In this document: positions 15,881 through 24,404 of the stretch, piece by piece
Position numbering within the stretch: position 1 is the first letter of the stretch
Layout of the letters: the number at the start of each line of letters is the position of its first letter
DNA from: Microcaldota archaeon
Lineage (GTDB): Archaea > Micrarchaeota > Micrarchaeia > Anstonellales > JAGGVH01
Assembly (NCBI GenBank): GCA_020854835.1
Contig: JAHKLX010000022.1
Location: 1 to 55,241, forward strand
Direction: 5' to 3'
DNA length: 55,241 nt
Made by a program: the position numbers and the translations under genes
The notes under the pieces: generated by a model
What the model saw: only the letters and a program-made list of their open reading frames with translations
Told to the model about the DNA's origin: nothing
The model's database searches: none

Positions 15881-16789
15881 TTTTTTTATTTTTATTTTTG
15901 GATACTCTATCATAATATCTAAATTTAATTCTTTTGAGTAATATTCAACTTTATCAGGTTTTGTTTTAAGTTCTACCAACATTTTTTCAATTAGATTATA
16001 ATTAGAATAAATGTACTCAATCACTCCATTAATTTTTTCAATTTCATTCTCCATTTCTTTTATTTTTTCATTTTGAGAATTTATTATTTTTTCACATTTC
16101 CCCTTATCTGTTCTTTTTTGCAAAGTTTCAGATATATCTTTTAAGAACTGTTCGTTTAAATTTTCAATAATTTTTTCAATTCCCTCTAAACCATTTGTCC
16201 ACATATATACAATTTTCTCAGAAATTTCTTTTTTATTTTTTGATAAATCAACATATTCAAAAGGAACTCCCATTTTTTTCAGAATTTTCTCAACATTATC
16301 AGAATTTTTCAATTCTTTATAAACCATTTCATAATCAGAATAGTTGATAGGATTTATGTTTGTTGGAGGGGCGTAAGTTTTTTTTCTTTTAATGCTCCTG
16401 CCTTTTCTTTCTTCATAACGTCCTGCCATCAGTATAGTCTCTGTTTTGTCACAAATAATTAAATTGCCTTTGGAAAAAAATTCTAAATAAACTACAAATT
16501 CATCGAATACAATTCTAACGATTCTGTCATTATTTACTAATTCTATATTCTCAACTTTTTTTCCACTTAATTTTTTACGTAAATAAATACAAAAATTTGT
16601 CATTTTAAATTCTTCTTTTATTTTATTGGTGCTCAGTGTCAATATATCTGGAAGTTTAACATTTACAAAATCACTTCCAATTTTTATTACAAAATAATTT
16701 CTATACTGGTATATTTTATCAACTCTTTTTCCAACCAGTTTTTCTCGCATCAGATCTATGATTGTTTTTATTTCGAATAATGACGTCAT
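15872..16789 (-). CDS. NFACT-N domain protein (Rqc2/NEMF/RqcH family), lacking NFACT-R
   Basis: The family binds stalled 60S/50S subunits with peptidyl-tRNA and in characterised members adds C-terminal tails. The start at 16789 (305 residues) follows GGAAAGGAATTGAA. The NFACT-N domain (1-140) keeps the conserved D88-R89 pair (ELVNNDRIVRI) important for tailing activity in homologues. A helix-hairpin-helix-like region (about 155-215) and a coiled coil (about 225-290) follow, then the protein stops. Archaeal relatives usually run to about 600-650 residues with a C-terminal NFACT-R domain, which is absent here and may be encoded elsewhere. The gene begins one base after the PfkB stop. Confidence 0.82.
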   Translation of the reverse strand: MTSLFEIKTIIDLMREKLVGKRVDKIYQYRNYFVIKIGSDFVNVKLPDILTLSTNKIKEEFKMTNFCIYLRKKLSGKKVENIELVNNDRIVRIVFDEFVVYLEFFSKGNLIICDKTETILMAGRYEERKGRSIKRKKTYAPPTNINPINYSDYEMVYKELKNSDNVEKILKKMGVPFEYVDLSKNKKEISEKIVYMWTNGLEGIEKIIENLNEQFLKDISETLQKRTDKGKCEKIINSQNEKIKEMENEIEKINGVIEYIYSNYNLIEKMLVELKTKPDKVEYYSKELNLDIMIEYPKIKIKKLD

Positions 16790-16790
16790 T

Positions 16791-17705
16791 TCAATTCCTT
16801 TCCAAACTTTTAAGTTTCGAGTCAACTTTTTTCCAATGTGGTATTGTGTGTGTTCCTTCACAGGTTACATTTATGGCAGCAACTTTATTCCCAAAATCCA
16901 AAGATTCTTTAAATGATTTCCCATTTAGGAGATAAAACAAAAATCCTGCGTCATATGAATCTCCCGCTCCGACCGTATCAACAGCTTTAACATTTCTTTT
17001 TTTAACAGTATATATTTTATTGTTATTTTTTTCATACCCCATAACTCCTTCACTACCCAATTTAACTGATATACTTAAATCATATATATCTCCCAAGTTT
17101 TCTAACGCATCACAAATATCATCATGTGGATAGAGCTCGAGTAATTCATGTTTATTTAAAAATAAATAATCAATCTTTTTTAGAATGGCTTTCATTTTTT
17201 CATGACCTTGGTGAGATATGAATCTTCCAGGGTCTAATGACATCTGAACCCCCATATTTTTTCCAAATTCAGCAAAATTTTTTATTGTTGGTATTGCATA
17301 ACCACTCATATGCAAATGGTTAACACCTGCGAACATTTTTTTATTTGGTTTAAGTGGATTGTCAGAAACGCCCACGTATTCATAAATTTTAACATCTCCA
17401 TTTTTATCTATCACAATAGTGCTGTGGCCCGTTTTCCCATTCCCTAATTTAATGTATTTTACATCCACTCCATATTTTTTTAAATTTCTTAACACAAAAC
17501 TGCCCAACTCATCATTTCCAACACTTCCTACTATTCTGCTTTCCATGCCCAATATGGCCAAATCTATACTTGTGTTGGTTGCACTTCCTCCTACACTACA
17601 CGATATATTATTAACTATGGCCGTTTTGTCTTTTTTCGGAAATTCTTTAATATAGTTTCTTGAATCGTAAAGTACGTGCCCCAAACATAAAACTTCTTTT
17701 TTCAT
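16791..17705 (-). CDS. PfkB-family carbohydrate/nucleoside kinase
   Basis: This 304-residue ribokinase-fold enzyme phosphorylates a sugar or nucleoside with ATP. Signature 1 is visible as GGSATNTSIDLAILG (about 38-52), and signature 2 as DTVGAGDSYDAGFLF (about 243-257), where the GAGD aspartate is the catalytic base. The substrate cannot be told from sequence; archaeal members include nucleoside kinases and ribokinase-like enzymes. It shares a short divergent promoter with the RPA-like gene and is translationally linked to the NFACT-N gene. Confidence 0.85.
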   Translation of the reverse strand: MKKEVLCLGHVLYDSRNYIKEFPKKDKTAIVNNISCSVGGSATNTSIDLAILGMESRIVGSVGNDELGSFVLRNLKKYGVDVKYIKLGNGKTGHSTIVIDKNGDVKIYEYVGVSDNPLKPNKKMFAGVNHLHMSGYAIPTIKNFAEFGKNMGVQMSLDPGRFISHQGHEKMKAILKKIDYLFLNKHELLELYPHDDICDALENLGDIYDLSISVKLGSEGVMGYEKNNNKIYTVKKRNVKAVDTVGAGDSYDAGFLFYLLNGKSFKESLDFGNKVAAINVTCEGTHTIPHWKKVDSKLKSLERN

Positions 17706-17732
17706 ATGATCACATAAATAATCCTACGAAAC

Positions 17733-17743
17733 TTAATATAAAT
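17733..17743. promoter_or_regulatory. shared divergent TATA element
   Basis: TTAATATAAAT is centred 27 bases before the RPA-like ATG (leaderless on the plus strand) and about 33 bases from the PfkB ATG on the minus strand. One A+T element may serve both directions. Confidence 0.45.
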
Positions 17744-17765
17744 CTTGCGTATGAATACATAACTA

Positions 17766-18788
17766 ATGATAACCAAAATCAATTATGATATTTTAGACAA
17801 TGAAACTAAACACTTTTTAGGAGAATTAGTCGAAAAATTTGGGGAGGAAGAAGTTGGTAATTTATTAAATAAAAAAATAGAAGAGTTTTCTCATCTGATC
17901 CCACTAAATAATGCAATAAAAATACTCTATTTTAACAAAATTAAACAGAAATCTATAACATCATTAAAGGATTTATTTCCTGGAATTTATTTTGTTAATG
18001 TTAAAGGTGTAGTTACTAATTTTTTCCCGCCAAAACTTGTGAAAAACAAAGAAAATGAGTATACAAAATATTCTTTTGCTATTGATGATGCAACTTCAAG
18101 GACAATTGTTGTTTCGTATGACGAAAAAACAGTTAAAGACATTGTTTTGGGTTCAATACTGTTGATAAAAAATGGTTTTTGCAGATATTCTAAAATTTAT
18201 ATAAATAAAAAAACCGAAATAAAAGTATTGAAACAGCCAAAGTTTGTGAACATTTCAGATCTTGGTGGCAAAACAGGAAATTTTAATGTTATTTGCACGG
18301 TTGTTTCCAAACCAGAAGATGTTCCCTATTCTGTTAAAAACAAAACTCAAAATATCCCTACTTTTAAAATAGCTGATAAATCCGGAACGTTAACAGTTAC
18401 AATTTGGACAAAAAATATTAATATAGATTTTAACGAGGGGAGTAGGATTCGTTTAGAAAATATATACCATCACAATAACGAAATTAAAGTCAATAAAAAT
18501 TCAAGAATTGTTGTAATTCACAATCCTTTAGATAATAATGAGGTAATAGGGGAATTCTCTGATATATATTTGGAGGGAGATAATGTTATGGGAATATTTG
18601 GAAAAAGAGAAGTAGTAATTCCACTAGATATTGCCAAGGAATTATTTTCTTTAGATCAAATCCCCACCCGGTTAAAATTATCCACAACAATTAAATTAAA
18701 GAAAGAATTAATATTAAATGTATCTTATTCAATCATTTTCAGAGAACAGAATGAAAAATTATATGTCACCAACATAAAAAAAATATAA
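17766..18788 (+). CDS. OB-fold single-stranded DNA-binding protein (RPA-like)
   Basis: This 340-residue protein has an N-terminal helical region (1-65), two predicted OB folds (about 72-155 and 168-258) and a C-terminal beta-rich domain (about 265-340). The second OB fold has the RPA-like pattern KIADKSGTLTVTIWTKN. RPA homologues coat ssDNA in replication and repair. No zinc finger is visible, unlike in many euryarchaeal RPAs. The message is predicted leaderless. Confidence 0.75.
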   Translation: MITKINYDILDNETKHFLGELVEKFGEEEVGNLLNKKIEEFSHLIPLNNAIKILYFNKIKQKSITSLKDLFPGIYFVNVKGVVTNFFPPKLVKNKENEYTKYSFAIDDATSRTIVVSYDEKTVKDIVLGSILLIKNGFCRYSKIYINKKTEIKVLKQPKFVNISDLGGKTGNFNVICTVVSKPEDVPYSVKNKTQNIPTFKIADKSGTLTVTIWTKNINIDFNEGSRIRLENIYHHNNEIKVNKNSRIVVIHNPLDNNEVIGEFSDIYLEGDNVMGIFGKREVVIPLDIAKELFSLDQIPTRLKLSTTIKLKKELILNVSYSIIFREQNEKLYVTNIKKI

Positions 18789-18831
18789 AAAAAGAAAAAA
18801 GCAAAGAAAAAAATAAATATTTTTTATAATT

Positions 18832-18999
18832 CTATTTTTTCTTCTTTACTACTTTCTTTTTAACTGCTGCTTTTTTTACAGGTTTTTTCTTTGCAACAGT
18901 TTTCTTCTTTACTACTTTCTTTTTAACTGCTGCTTTTTTTACAGGTTTTTTCTTTGCAACAGTTTTCTTCTTCACAGTTTTTCTTTTTGCTAAAACCAT
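18832..18999 (-). CDS. lysine/alanine-rich repeat protein, histone H1-tail-like
   Basis: I choose the ATG at 18999 (55 residues) after GGTGGTAAGA. The whole protein is built of Lys, Ala, Val, Pro and Thr, with a 21-residue repeat (KKKTVAKKKPVKKAAV) present twice as an exact 63-base DNA period. Such proteins bind nucleic acid non-specifically and may compact DNA, like H1 tails or bacterial HctA-type proteins. Copy number probably varies by slippage. Confidence 0.65.
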   Translation of the reverse strand: MVLAKRKTVKKKTVAKKKPVKKAAVKKKVVKKKTVAKKKPVKKAAVKKKVVKKKK

Positions 19000-19111
19000 T
19001 CTTACCACCGCGTAATCTAACAATAATAACCTTAATAAACTTTTCGAAATTTTACCTTAGAAAAATTTTTTTCATATTTTTGTTTTTTTACCATTAAAGT
19101 ATTGTATTTTA

Positions 19112-19157
19112 AGTATATATACGAAATTTGATATATACTCAAAGAAACATATTTAAA
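19112..19157 (+). promoter_or_regulatory. PadR operator and promoter
   Basis: AGTATATAT, ten bases, ATATATACT (19112-19139) is a perfect 9-bp-arm inverted repeat immediately upstream of a TATA box TTTAAA (19152-19157) spaced for a leaderless start at 19179. It is a likely site for the adjacent PadR regulator. Confidence 0.6.
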
Positions 19158-19178
19158 CCTTAGTGAAATAATACAAAT

Positions 19179-19547
19179 ATGAAAAAATCTAAAAATACAG
19201 ATTTAAAACGTTCCAATAAATGTTCCTGTCAGATTTCAGGATCAAATTTTTTGAGAACCATGATACAAATACAAATATTATGGGTATTGCTTCAAAAACC
19301 CATACATGGTTATGATATGGCAAAAAAAATTTTTCCTAAAGAACACAACAATTTTCATCCATCAAAAATTTATCCTTTTTTAGCATCTTTGGAAAAGAAA
19401 GGTTTTATCAAATCCAAAACAAAATTAACGGGAGGTAGGAAACGAAAAGAATATTCAACAACCATTAATGGAAAAAAATATTTATACAAATTTAAAGATT
19501 CCATTCCTATGGAAAGCAAAAAGCTTATGAAGTTTTTGTCAAGGTGA
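19179..19547 (+). CDS. PadR-family transcriptional regulator
   Basis: This 122-residue winged-helix protein shows the PadR pattern ILWVLLQKPIHGYDMAKKI, HPSKIYPFLASLEKKGFI and the wing GGRKRKEYSTTINGKKYL. The long C-terminal dimerisation helix is short, as in the PadR-s1 group. Its stop lies in the SD of the ABC ATPase gene, so it probably controls the whole exporter operon, perhaps in response to an exported compound. Confidence 0.85.
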   Translation: MKKSKNTDLKRSNKCSCQISGSNFLRTMIQIQILWVLLQKPIHGYDMAKKIFPKEHNNFHPSKIYPFLASLEKKGFIKSKTKLTGGRKRKEYSTTINGKKYLYKFKDSIPMESKKLMKFLSR

Positions 19548-19552
19548 ATTCT

Positions 19553-20251
19553 ATGACTGCAAAAAAATATACAAAAGAGATTTTACGATTGAAAAATGTT
19601 TTTAAAACATATATGATGGGAAATGTTGAGTTTCATGCATTGCAGGATGTTTCGTTTGAAATAGAAGATAATGATTATATGGTTATTCTTGGACCTAGCG
19701 GGAGTGGAAAATCAACACTTCTTCACATATGTGGTTTGCTGGATTCACCAACAAAAGGTGAGGTTTATTTTGAAAATAAAAACGTGAAAGATTATTCTTT
19801 GGACGAACTTGCAGAAATTAGATATAATGAATTGGGATTTGTTTTTCAATCTTTTTATTTAATTCCTACATTGTCCGCAATTCAAAATGTTATGCTACCC
19901 ACAATGTTCTATGATGTTCCGTCTAAAGAAAGGTTTGAGCGCGCAAAAAACATCCTTAAGGATTTGGATATGGGAGATAAATTATATAATCTGCCTAGTG
20001 AGTTATCTGGGGGTCAACAGCAAAGAGTTTCAATTGCAAGAGCGTTTGTTAATAACCCAAAAATAATTTTTGCAGATGAACCAACAGGAAATTTGGATTC
20101 GAAAAGTGGAGAATCTGTTTTAAAAATATTAGATGATTTCCATAAAGCAGGAAAAACGATAGTTATTATAACCCATGATATTAACATCACTAAAAGAAAA
20201 AATGTAAATAAAGTAGTGTATATAAGGGATGGAAGAGTATATGATAAATAA
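19553..20251 (+). CDS. ABC transporter ATP-binding protein, MacB/LolD type
   Basis: This 232-residue ATPase (start ATG 19553 after AAGGTGA; an earlier GTG at 19544 lies within the SD) powers the two MacB-like permeases downstream. Walker A is GPSGSGKST (47-55), the Q-loop is FVFQSFYL, the signature is LSGGQQQR, and Walker B is IIFADEPTGNLD, followed by the H-loop in ITHD. This subtype works by mechanotransmission and typically exports lipoproteins, peptides or drugs, or releases surface molecules. Confidence 0.93.
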   Translation: MTAKKYTKEILRLKNVFKTYMMGNVEFHALQDVSFEIEDNDYMVILGPSGSGKSTLLHICGLLDSPTKGEVYFENKNVKDYSLDELAEIRYNELGFVFQSFYLIPTLSAIQNVMLPTMFYDVPSKERFERAKNILKDLDMGDKLYNLPSELSGGQQQRVSIARAFVNNPKIIFADEPTGNLDSKSGESVLKILDDFHKAGKTIVIITHDINITKRKNVNKVVYIRDGRVYDK

Positions 20252-20318
20252 ATGTAGAAATATGTAAATAATAAAAAGTAAAAATATGTTAAGGGTAAAA
20301 AAATAATAGGTGATACAA

Positions 20319-21821
20319 ATGAGAAAAGAATATCTTTTGTTTTTGGTTTTGCTGTTTGGCATTTGCTGGGCAGACGTAACAGTTAGTTATCAGGTGTATC
20401 CTGCATCATCACTTCCGCCTGGAAGCAATGGTATGGTTGGATTGAGTATTGTGAATTCTGGAACAGATTCTGTTTCTCTCAATTTATATACTCGCAGTGC
20501 AACAAAAATTAAATCTCAAGAGTTTATCAATGTGGGTGAATTAAGAAGTGGGGCAATGACACTTATTAATATACCTTTTTCAATAGATAATTCGGTACCT
20601 AGTGGAGTTTATACACTTTATATTCAATTAGTGGGTATGGAGAGTGGAAGCGGTTCTGCAACCAAGATTGAGAGGTGGGTTCATGTCCCAATAATAGTTG
20701 AAAAACCTTTAAGCCTTTCAGCTTCAATATCTCCCAATGATTTCGAACAAGGGAGCAGTCGTGATGTTGAGTTAACTTTGTTAAATTCTGGAGAAAAAAT
20801 AACAAATTGTGAAATAATAATTAATGGTACAGATGTAAAACTAGATGGAGCTTCAGCTCATTATATTGGCGATTTAGAAGGCGAGAAAAAAATAAATCTA
20901 ACTTTTTCTATAAGTGACACTGCAACTTCCGGCAGAGTAAATGCTCCAATCTACTTAAAGTATACTCATGCTCTTGGTACTACACGAACAGAAAAAATAA
21001 ATGTGCCGATTCAAATAAAAGAACGAAGTTCTGCGTTTCTCGTTTTTATGAACGATACTTCTCTAATGCCCAATACCAAAAACGAAGTTCATTTACAAGT
21101 TAAAAATAAAGGGGATAACATAGCAAAGGATGTTGTAATCACTATAAGTGATGATTCAGTTTTAATTCCATTATCTGAATCTGCAATTAGTGTTGGAACA
21201 CTTCTTCCTGGCGAGGTAAAAACAATTAAAGTATCTTTGGCTGTGAAAGATGTGACTTTGGGATATTATAATATTCCATTTTCAATATCTTATAATGGAG
21301 AAAACAATAAACCTATGGCGCCCGAAACAAAATCTGTAGGAGTATATATATCTTCTCCGCCCGCAATTGATGCATATATAGTTACGAGTCCTTCTCCTAT
21401 TGTTTCAGGAAAAACACACACTTTTTCAATACAAGCCACTAACATTGGTGTCAGCGATATCAAATCTTTAACAGTTAACACCAAATCAAATAATGTGTTT
21501 AAGATTTTGGATGCTGAAAGCGAACAGTTTATCGGTTCTTTAAGGGCGGATGATTTCAGTACAGTCCAATACAAAGTATTTGTATCGGTTGTTGAATCTG
21601 GAGAGTATCCACTTGAATTTGAAATTAAATATTTAGACATGTCTAACAATCCCCAAACAATAAATATAGTCAAACCTTTGAATGTTTATTCTGCAGAAGA
21701 ATCTAGTTCTTTTGCTGGAAATGGTTCAGGATTGGAAACTTATTGTATATCGGGCATTGTTATTTTGGTTTTGATAGGTGTTGTGTACTACATATTTTTC
21801 AGAAAAAATAGAAAGGTGTAG
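20319..21821 (+). CDS. extracellular NEW3/S-layer-type Ig-like repeat protein, exporter-associated
   Basis: The start is the ATG at 20319 after AGGTG (500 residues). A signal peptide (1-about 18), about four beta-sandwich repeats (about 20-120, 130-225, 235-335, 340-450) of the NEW3/COG1361 type, and a C-terminal membrane helix (about 472-493) ending in RKNRKV are seen. Such proteins are commonly encoded with MacB-like transporters in archaea and may act as the periplasm-equivalent adaptor that MacA provides in bacteria. The gene lies between the ATPase and the permeases. Confidence 0.8.
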   Translation: MRKEYLLFLVLLFGICWADVTVSYQVYPASSLPPGSNGMVGLSIVNSGTDSVSLNLYTRSATKIKSQEFINVGELRSGAMTLINIPFSIDNSVPSGVYTLYIQLVGMESGSGSATKIERWVHVPIIVEKPLSLSASISPNDFEQGSSRDVELTLLNSGEKITNCEIIINGTDVKLDGASAHYIGDLEGEKKINLTFSISDTATSGRVNAPIYLKYTHALGTTRTEKINVPIQIKERSSAFLVFMNDTSLMPNTKNEVHLQVKNKGDNIAKDVVITISDDSVLIPLSESAISVGTLLPGEVKTIKVSLAVKDVTLGYYNIPFSISYNGENNKPMAPETKSVGVYISSPPAIDAYIVTSPSPIVSGKTHTFSIQATNIGVSDIKSLTVNTKSNNVFKILDAESEQFIGSLRADDFSTVQYKVFVSVVESGEYPLEFEIKYLDMSNNPQTINIVKPLNVYSAEESSSFAGNGSGLETYCISGIVILVLIGVVYYIFFRKNRKV

Positions 21822-21823
21822 GT

Positions 21824-23047
21824 ATGGAATACCTCAAACTCATACCTATTAATTTGAAAAATAGGAGTCTGCGAACATGGCTCACTCTTTTAGGAGTAGT
21901 CATGGGCGTGATAGCTATTGTTTTGCTTGTGGGTTTGGGTGACGGATTAAATGCAAGTATATCAGACCAATTAAATCAATTTGGTGCCCAAAACATTGTT
22001 ATTTTTCCGGGCAGTACTTTTCGTCCAGGTGCAGGAAGTTATCTTCCTAAACAAGGAAAACTTTATTTAACAGACATTGATAGAATAAAAAGGGTTCCTG
22101 GCGTTGATTTCACTGCAAAAGCAATAACTGTTCCAAGGCAATCATTGGATTATAAAGGTCAAGAGATGAGTATTGGTCCTGTTGGTTTCGAAGCTGAAAT
22201 TTTTTTGTCTAATGTCGTTCCACAATACAAAATTGCAAGAGGTCGTTTTTATAGAGATAACGAAAGAAACGTTGCGATTCTGGGGCATGATTTGGCATAC
22301 AATACTTTTGATCAAAACATAAACGTTGGATCAAACATATATGTTGGCGGTAAAAGATACAAAGTAATCGGAATTCTCGAAAAAATAGGCCAAGCAGGTG
22401 GAGCACCTGGAAATGACAGAGCCGTAATTATAAATTATATAGATGCTAGAGATATTGTTGATGAGGCAGGCCTTATCGGAAAAAACGAGGTAACTGCAAT
22501 TTATGTTAGGGTTTCAGATGGATTTGATACAAAAGAAGTTTCTGAAAGAATTGCGTTTGAACTTCGTTCTGCTCACAAGGTCCGGGAAAATGATTTTACA
22601 TTAATGACTGCTGATTTTCTCAAAGAACAAGTTAACACTATTTTAAGTATTCTCACAATATTTTTAGGTGTTGTTGCAAGTATTTCTTTGGTTGTTAGTG
22701 CAGTCGGAGTTTCAAACACAATGTTTACTGCTGTTCTTGAAAGAACTAGGGAGATAGGAATAATGAAATCATTGGGTGCCAAAAATAGCCATATACTAAA
22801 TATGTTTTTAACAGAAAGCGCATTTTTGTGTGCAACAGGCGGCATTATCGGACTAGTTTCGAGTTTTATATTTGTTATAGTGTTCAACCAACTATCTGTC
22901 GTATTTGAGTTTGGAATATTTATTGTGGTTTCAATATGGCTGGTTTTAGGTGCGTTTTTATTTTCATTGCTTATAGGAATATTCGCAGGTGTATTTCCTG
23001 CTTGGAAAGCTTCAAAGCTTGATCCCGTTGTAGCATTGAGGTCATAA
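21824..23047 (+). CDS. MacB/FtsX-like ABC permease 1
   Basis: This 407-residue permease has an N-terminal membrane helix (about 18-40), a large extracytoplasmic MacB_PCD domain (about 42-250), and three C-terminal helices (about 275-300, 325-350, 365-395) with the FtsX coupling segment ERTREIGIMKSLGAKN. It is paralogous to the next gene throughout. It probably forms a heterodimer with it, driven by the upstream ATPase. Confidence 0.9.
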   Translation: MEYLKLIPINLKNRSLRTWLTLLGVVMGVIAIVLLVGLGDGLNASISDQLNQFGAQNIVIFPGSTFRPGAGSYLPKQGKLYLTDIDRIKRVPGVDFTAKAITVPRQSLDYKGQEMSIGPVGFEAEIFLSNVVPQYKIARGRFYRDNERNVAILGHDLAYNTFDQNINVGSNIYVGGKRYKVIGILEKIGQAGGAPGNDRAVIINYIDARDIVDEAGLIGKNEVTAIYVRVSDGFDTKEVSERIAFELRSAHKVRENDFTLMTADFLKEQVNTILSILTIFLGVVASISLVVSAVGVSNTMFTAVLERTREIGIMKSLGAKNSHILNMFLTESAFLCATGGIIGLVSSFIFVIVFNQLSVVFEFGIFIVVSIWLVLGAFLFSLLIGIFAGVFPAWKASKLDPVVALRS

Positions 23048-23048
23048 A

Positions 23049-24275
23049 ATGGAATATTTAAATCTGATACCAATAAATTTAAGACATAGGAGTCTGCGAA
23101 CATGGTTAACTCTCATGGGTGTGATTATTGGTGTGATTGCCATTATGTTATTGATTGGTTTGGGTGAAGGCCTTAAAGATACAATAACTCAAGAATTGGA
23201 AATGTTTGGTGCACAGAATATAGTTATCATGCCAGGTTCATCTATGTTTTCTTCCATATCTACAACCTCTCTAATGGGGGGCAGATTATATGAGTCTGAT
23301 GTTACTAGGATTGAAGGAGTACCTGGTGTTGAGTTTGTTTCTCGCGGAATAATTCCGCCGCCTCAAAAAATTGAATATAAAGGACAAGAGCTTTCTGCAC
23401 CGCCTTTTGGAATGGATGCGAATCTATTCCAAAGCAACGCTTTTCCACAATACAAAATTGCAAAAGGGAGGTTTTACAATGAAAATGAGAGAAGAGTTGC
23501 TCTGGTTGCATATGATTACACACAAGATATTTTTGACAAGCCAGTTGATGTAAATTCTGTACTTGTTATTGGCGGTGTTGAGTATAGGGTTGTTGGAGTA
23601 TTGGAAAAAATAGGGGGCATGGCAGGAGATAGCGGGGATGATTCATCTATAATGATACCTTATCAAGATGCCAAAGATATGGCCGTGAAAGCAGGTACAA
23701 TGGGTTCTGATGAGACTAGTATGATGTATGTTAGGGTTGAAGAGGGATTTGATCCTGCAGAAGTTTCAGATAAAATTGCTTTTCAATTGCGTGCAGCACA
23801 TAAAGTAAAAGAAGATGATTTCACAATTATAACTGCAGATTTCATCAAAGAGCAGGTTGATACTATTTTGAATTTATTGACATTATTTTTGGGATTAATC
23901 GCAAGCATTTCTTTGGTTGTTAGTGCAGTCGGAGTTTCAAACACAATGTTTACTGCTGTTTTGGAGAGAACAAAAGAAATAGGAGTTCTAAAAGCAATCG
24001 GAGCGAAGAATAGCCAAATAATGACAATGTTTCTAACTGAAAGTGCAATGTTGTGTGGGATAGGAGGTCTTGTCGGCATTATAATCAGTTGTTTAATTAT
24101 TTGCAGTTTTAATATTATATCTGAAACTTTTGAATTAGGTTTGTCAGGAGTAATTCCTATTTGGTTGGTGTTAATGTCATTTGGTTTTTCACTGTTTATT
24201 GGTGTGGTGGCAGGTATATTTCCTGCATATAACGCATCCAAGTTAAATCCTGTTTTAGCTTTAAGGTACGAATAA
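23049..24275 (+). CDS. MacB/FtsX-like ABC permease 2
   Basis: This 408-residue paralogue of permease 1 starts one base after its stop. It has the same layout, with coupling segment ERTKEIGVLKAIGAKN. Two DNA stretches are almost unchanged between the copies (around 22686-22739 versus 23911-23964, and the AGGAGTCTGCGAACATGG segment near each 5' end), which points to a tandem duplication with later gene conversion or strong constraint. It ends in a tandem hairpin array. Confidence 0.9.
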   Translation: MEYLNLIPINLRHRSLRTWLTLMGVIIGVIAIMLLIGLGEGLKDTITQELEMFGAQNIVIMPGSSMFSSISTTSLMGGRLYESDVTRIEGVPGVEFVSRGIIPPPQKIEYKGQELSAPPFGMDANLFQSNAFPQYKIAKGRFYNENERRVALVAYDYTQDIFDKPVDVNSVLVIGGVEYRVVGVLEKIGGMAGDSGDDSSIMIPYQDAKDMAVKAGTMGSDETSMMYVRVEEGFDPAEVSDKIAFQLRAAHKVKEDDFTIITADFIKEQVDTILNLLTLFLGLIASISLVVSAVGVSNTMFTAVLERTKEIGVLKAIGAKNSQIMTMFLTESAMLCGIGGLVGIIISCLIICSFNIISETFELGLSGVIPIWLVLMSFGFSLFIGVVAGIFPAYNASKLNPVLALRYE

Positions 24276-24277
24276 AA

Positions 24278-24365
24278 GAAACTTTTAGAAACAAAAGTTT
24301 CATCAAAAGAAACTTTTAGAAACAAAAGTTTCATCAAAAGAAACTTTTAGAAACTTCACCAAAAA
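24278..24365. repeat. tandem 31-base hairpin repeat
   Basis: Two exact 31-base units (24278-24308, 24309-24339) and a shortened third (24340-about 24365) follow the permease stop. Each unit folds as GAAACTTTT, six bases, AAAAGTTTC and ends ATCAAAA. It lies between convergent genes and could serve as a bidirectional terminator. The stem and the tail match the hairpin of the 55-bp border repeats. Confidence 0.85.
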
Positions 24366-24404
24366 CTAAAAAAAATAAATTTTAAAAAAATAAAAAGTTT
24401 AGAT

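Noticed and set aside
22573..24337. Two similar minus-strand frames opposite the permeases
   Set aside because: They are similar only because the permeases are paralogues; no start signals and permease codons explain them.
24278..24365. CRISPR array
   Set aside because: Repeat units are directly adjacent with no spacers and no cas genes are present.
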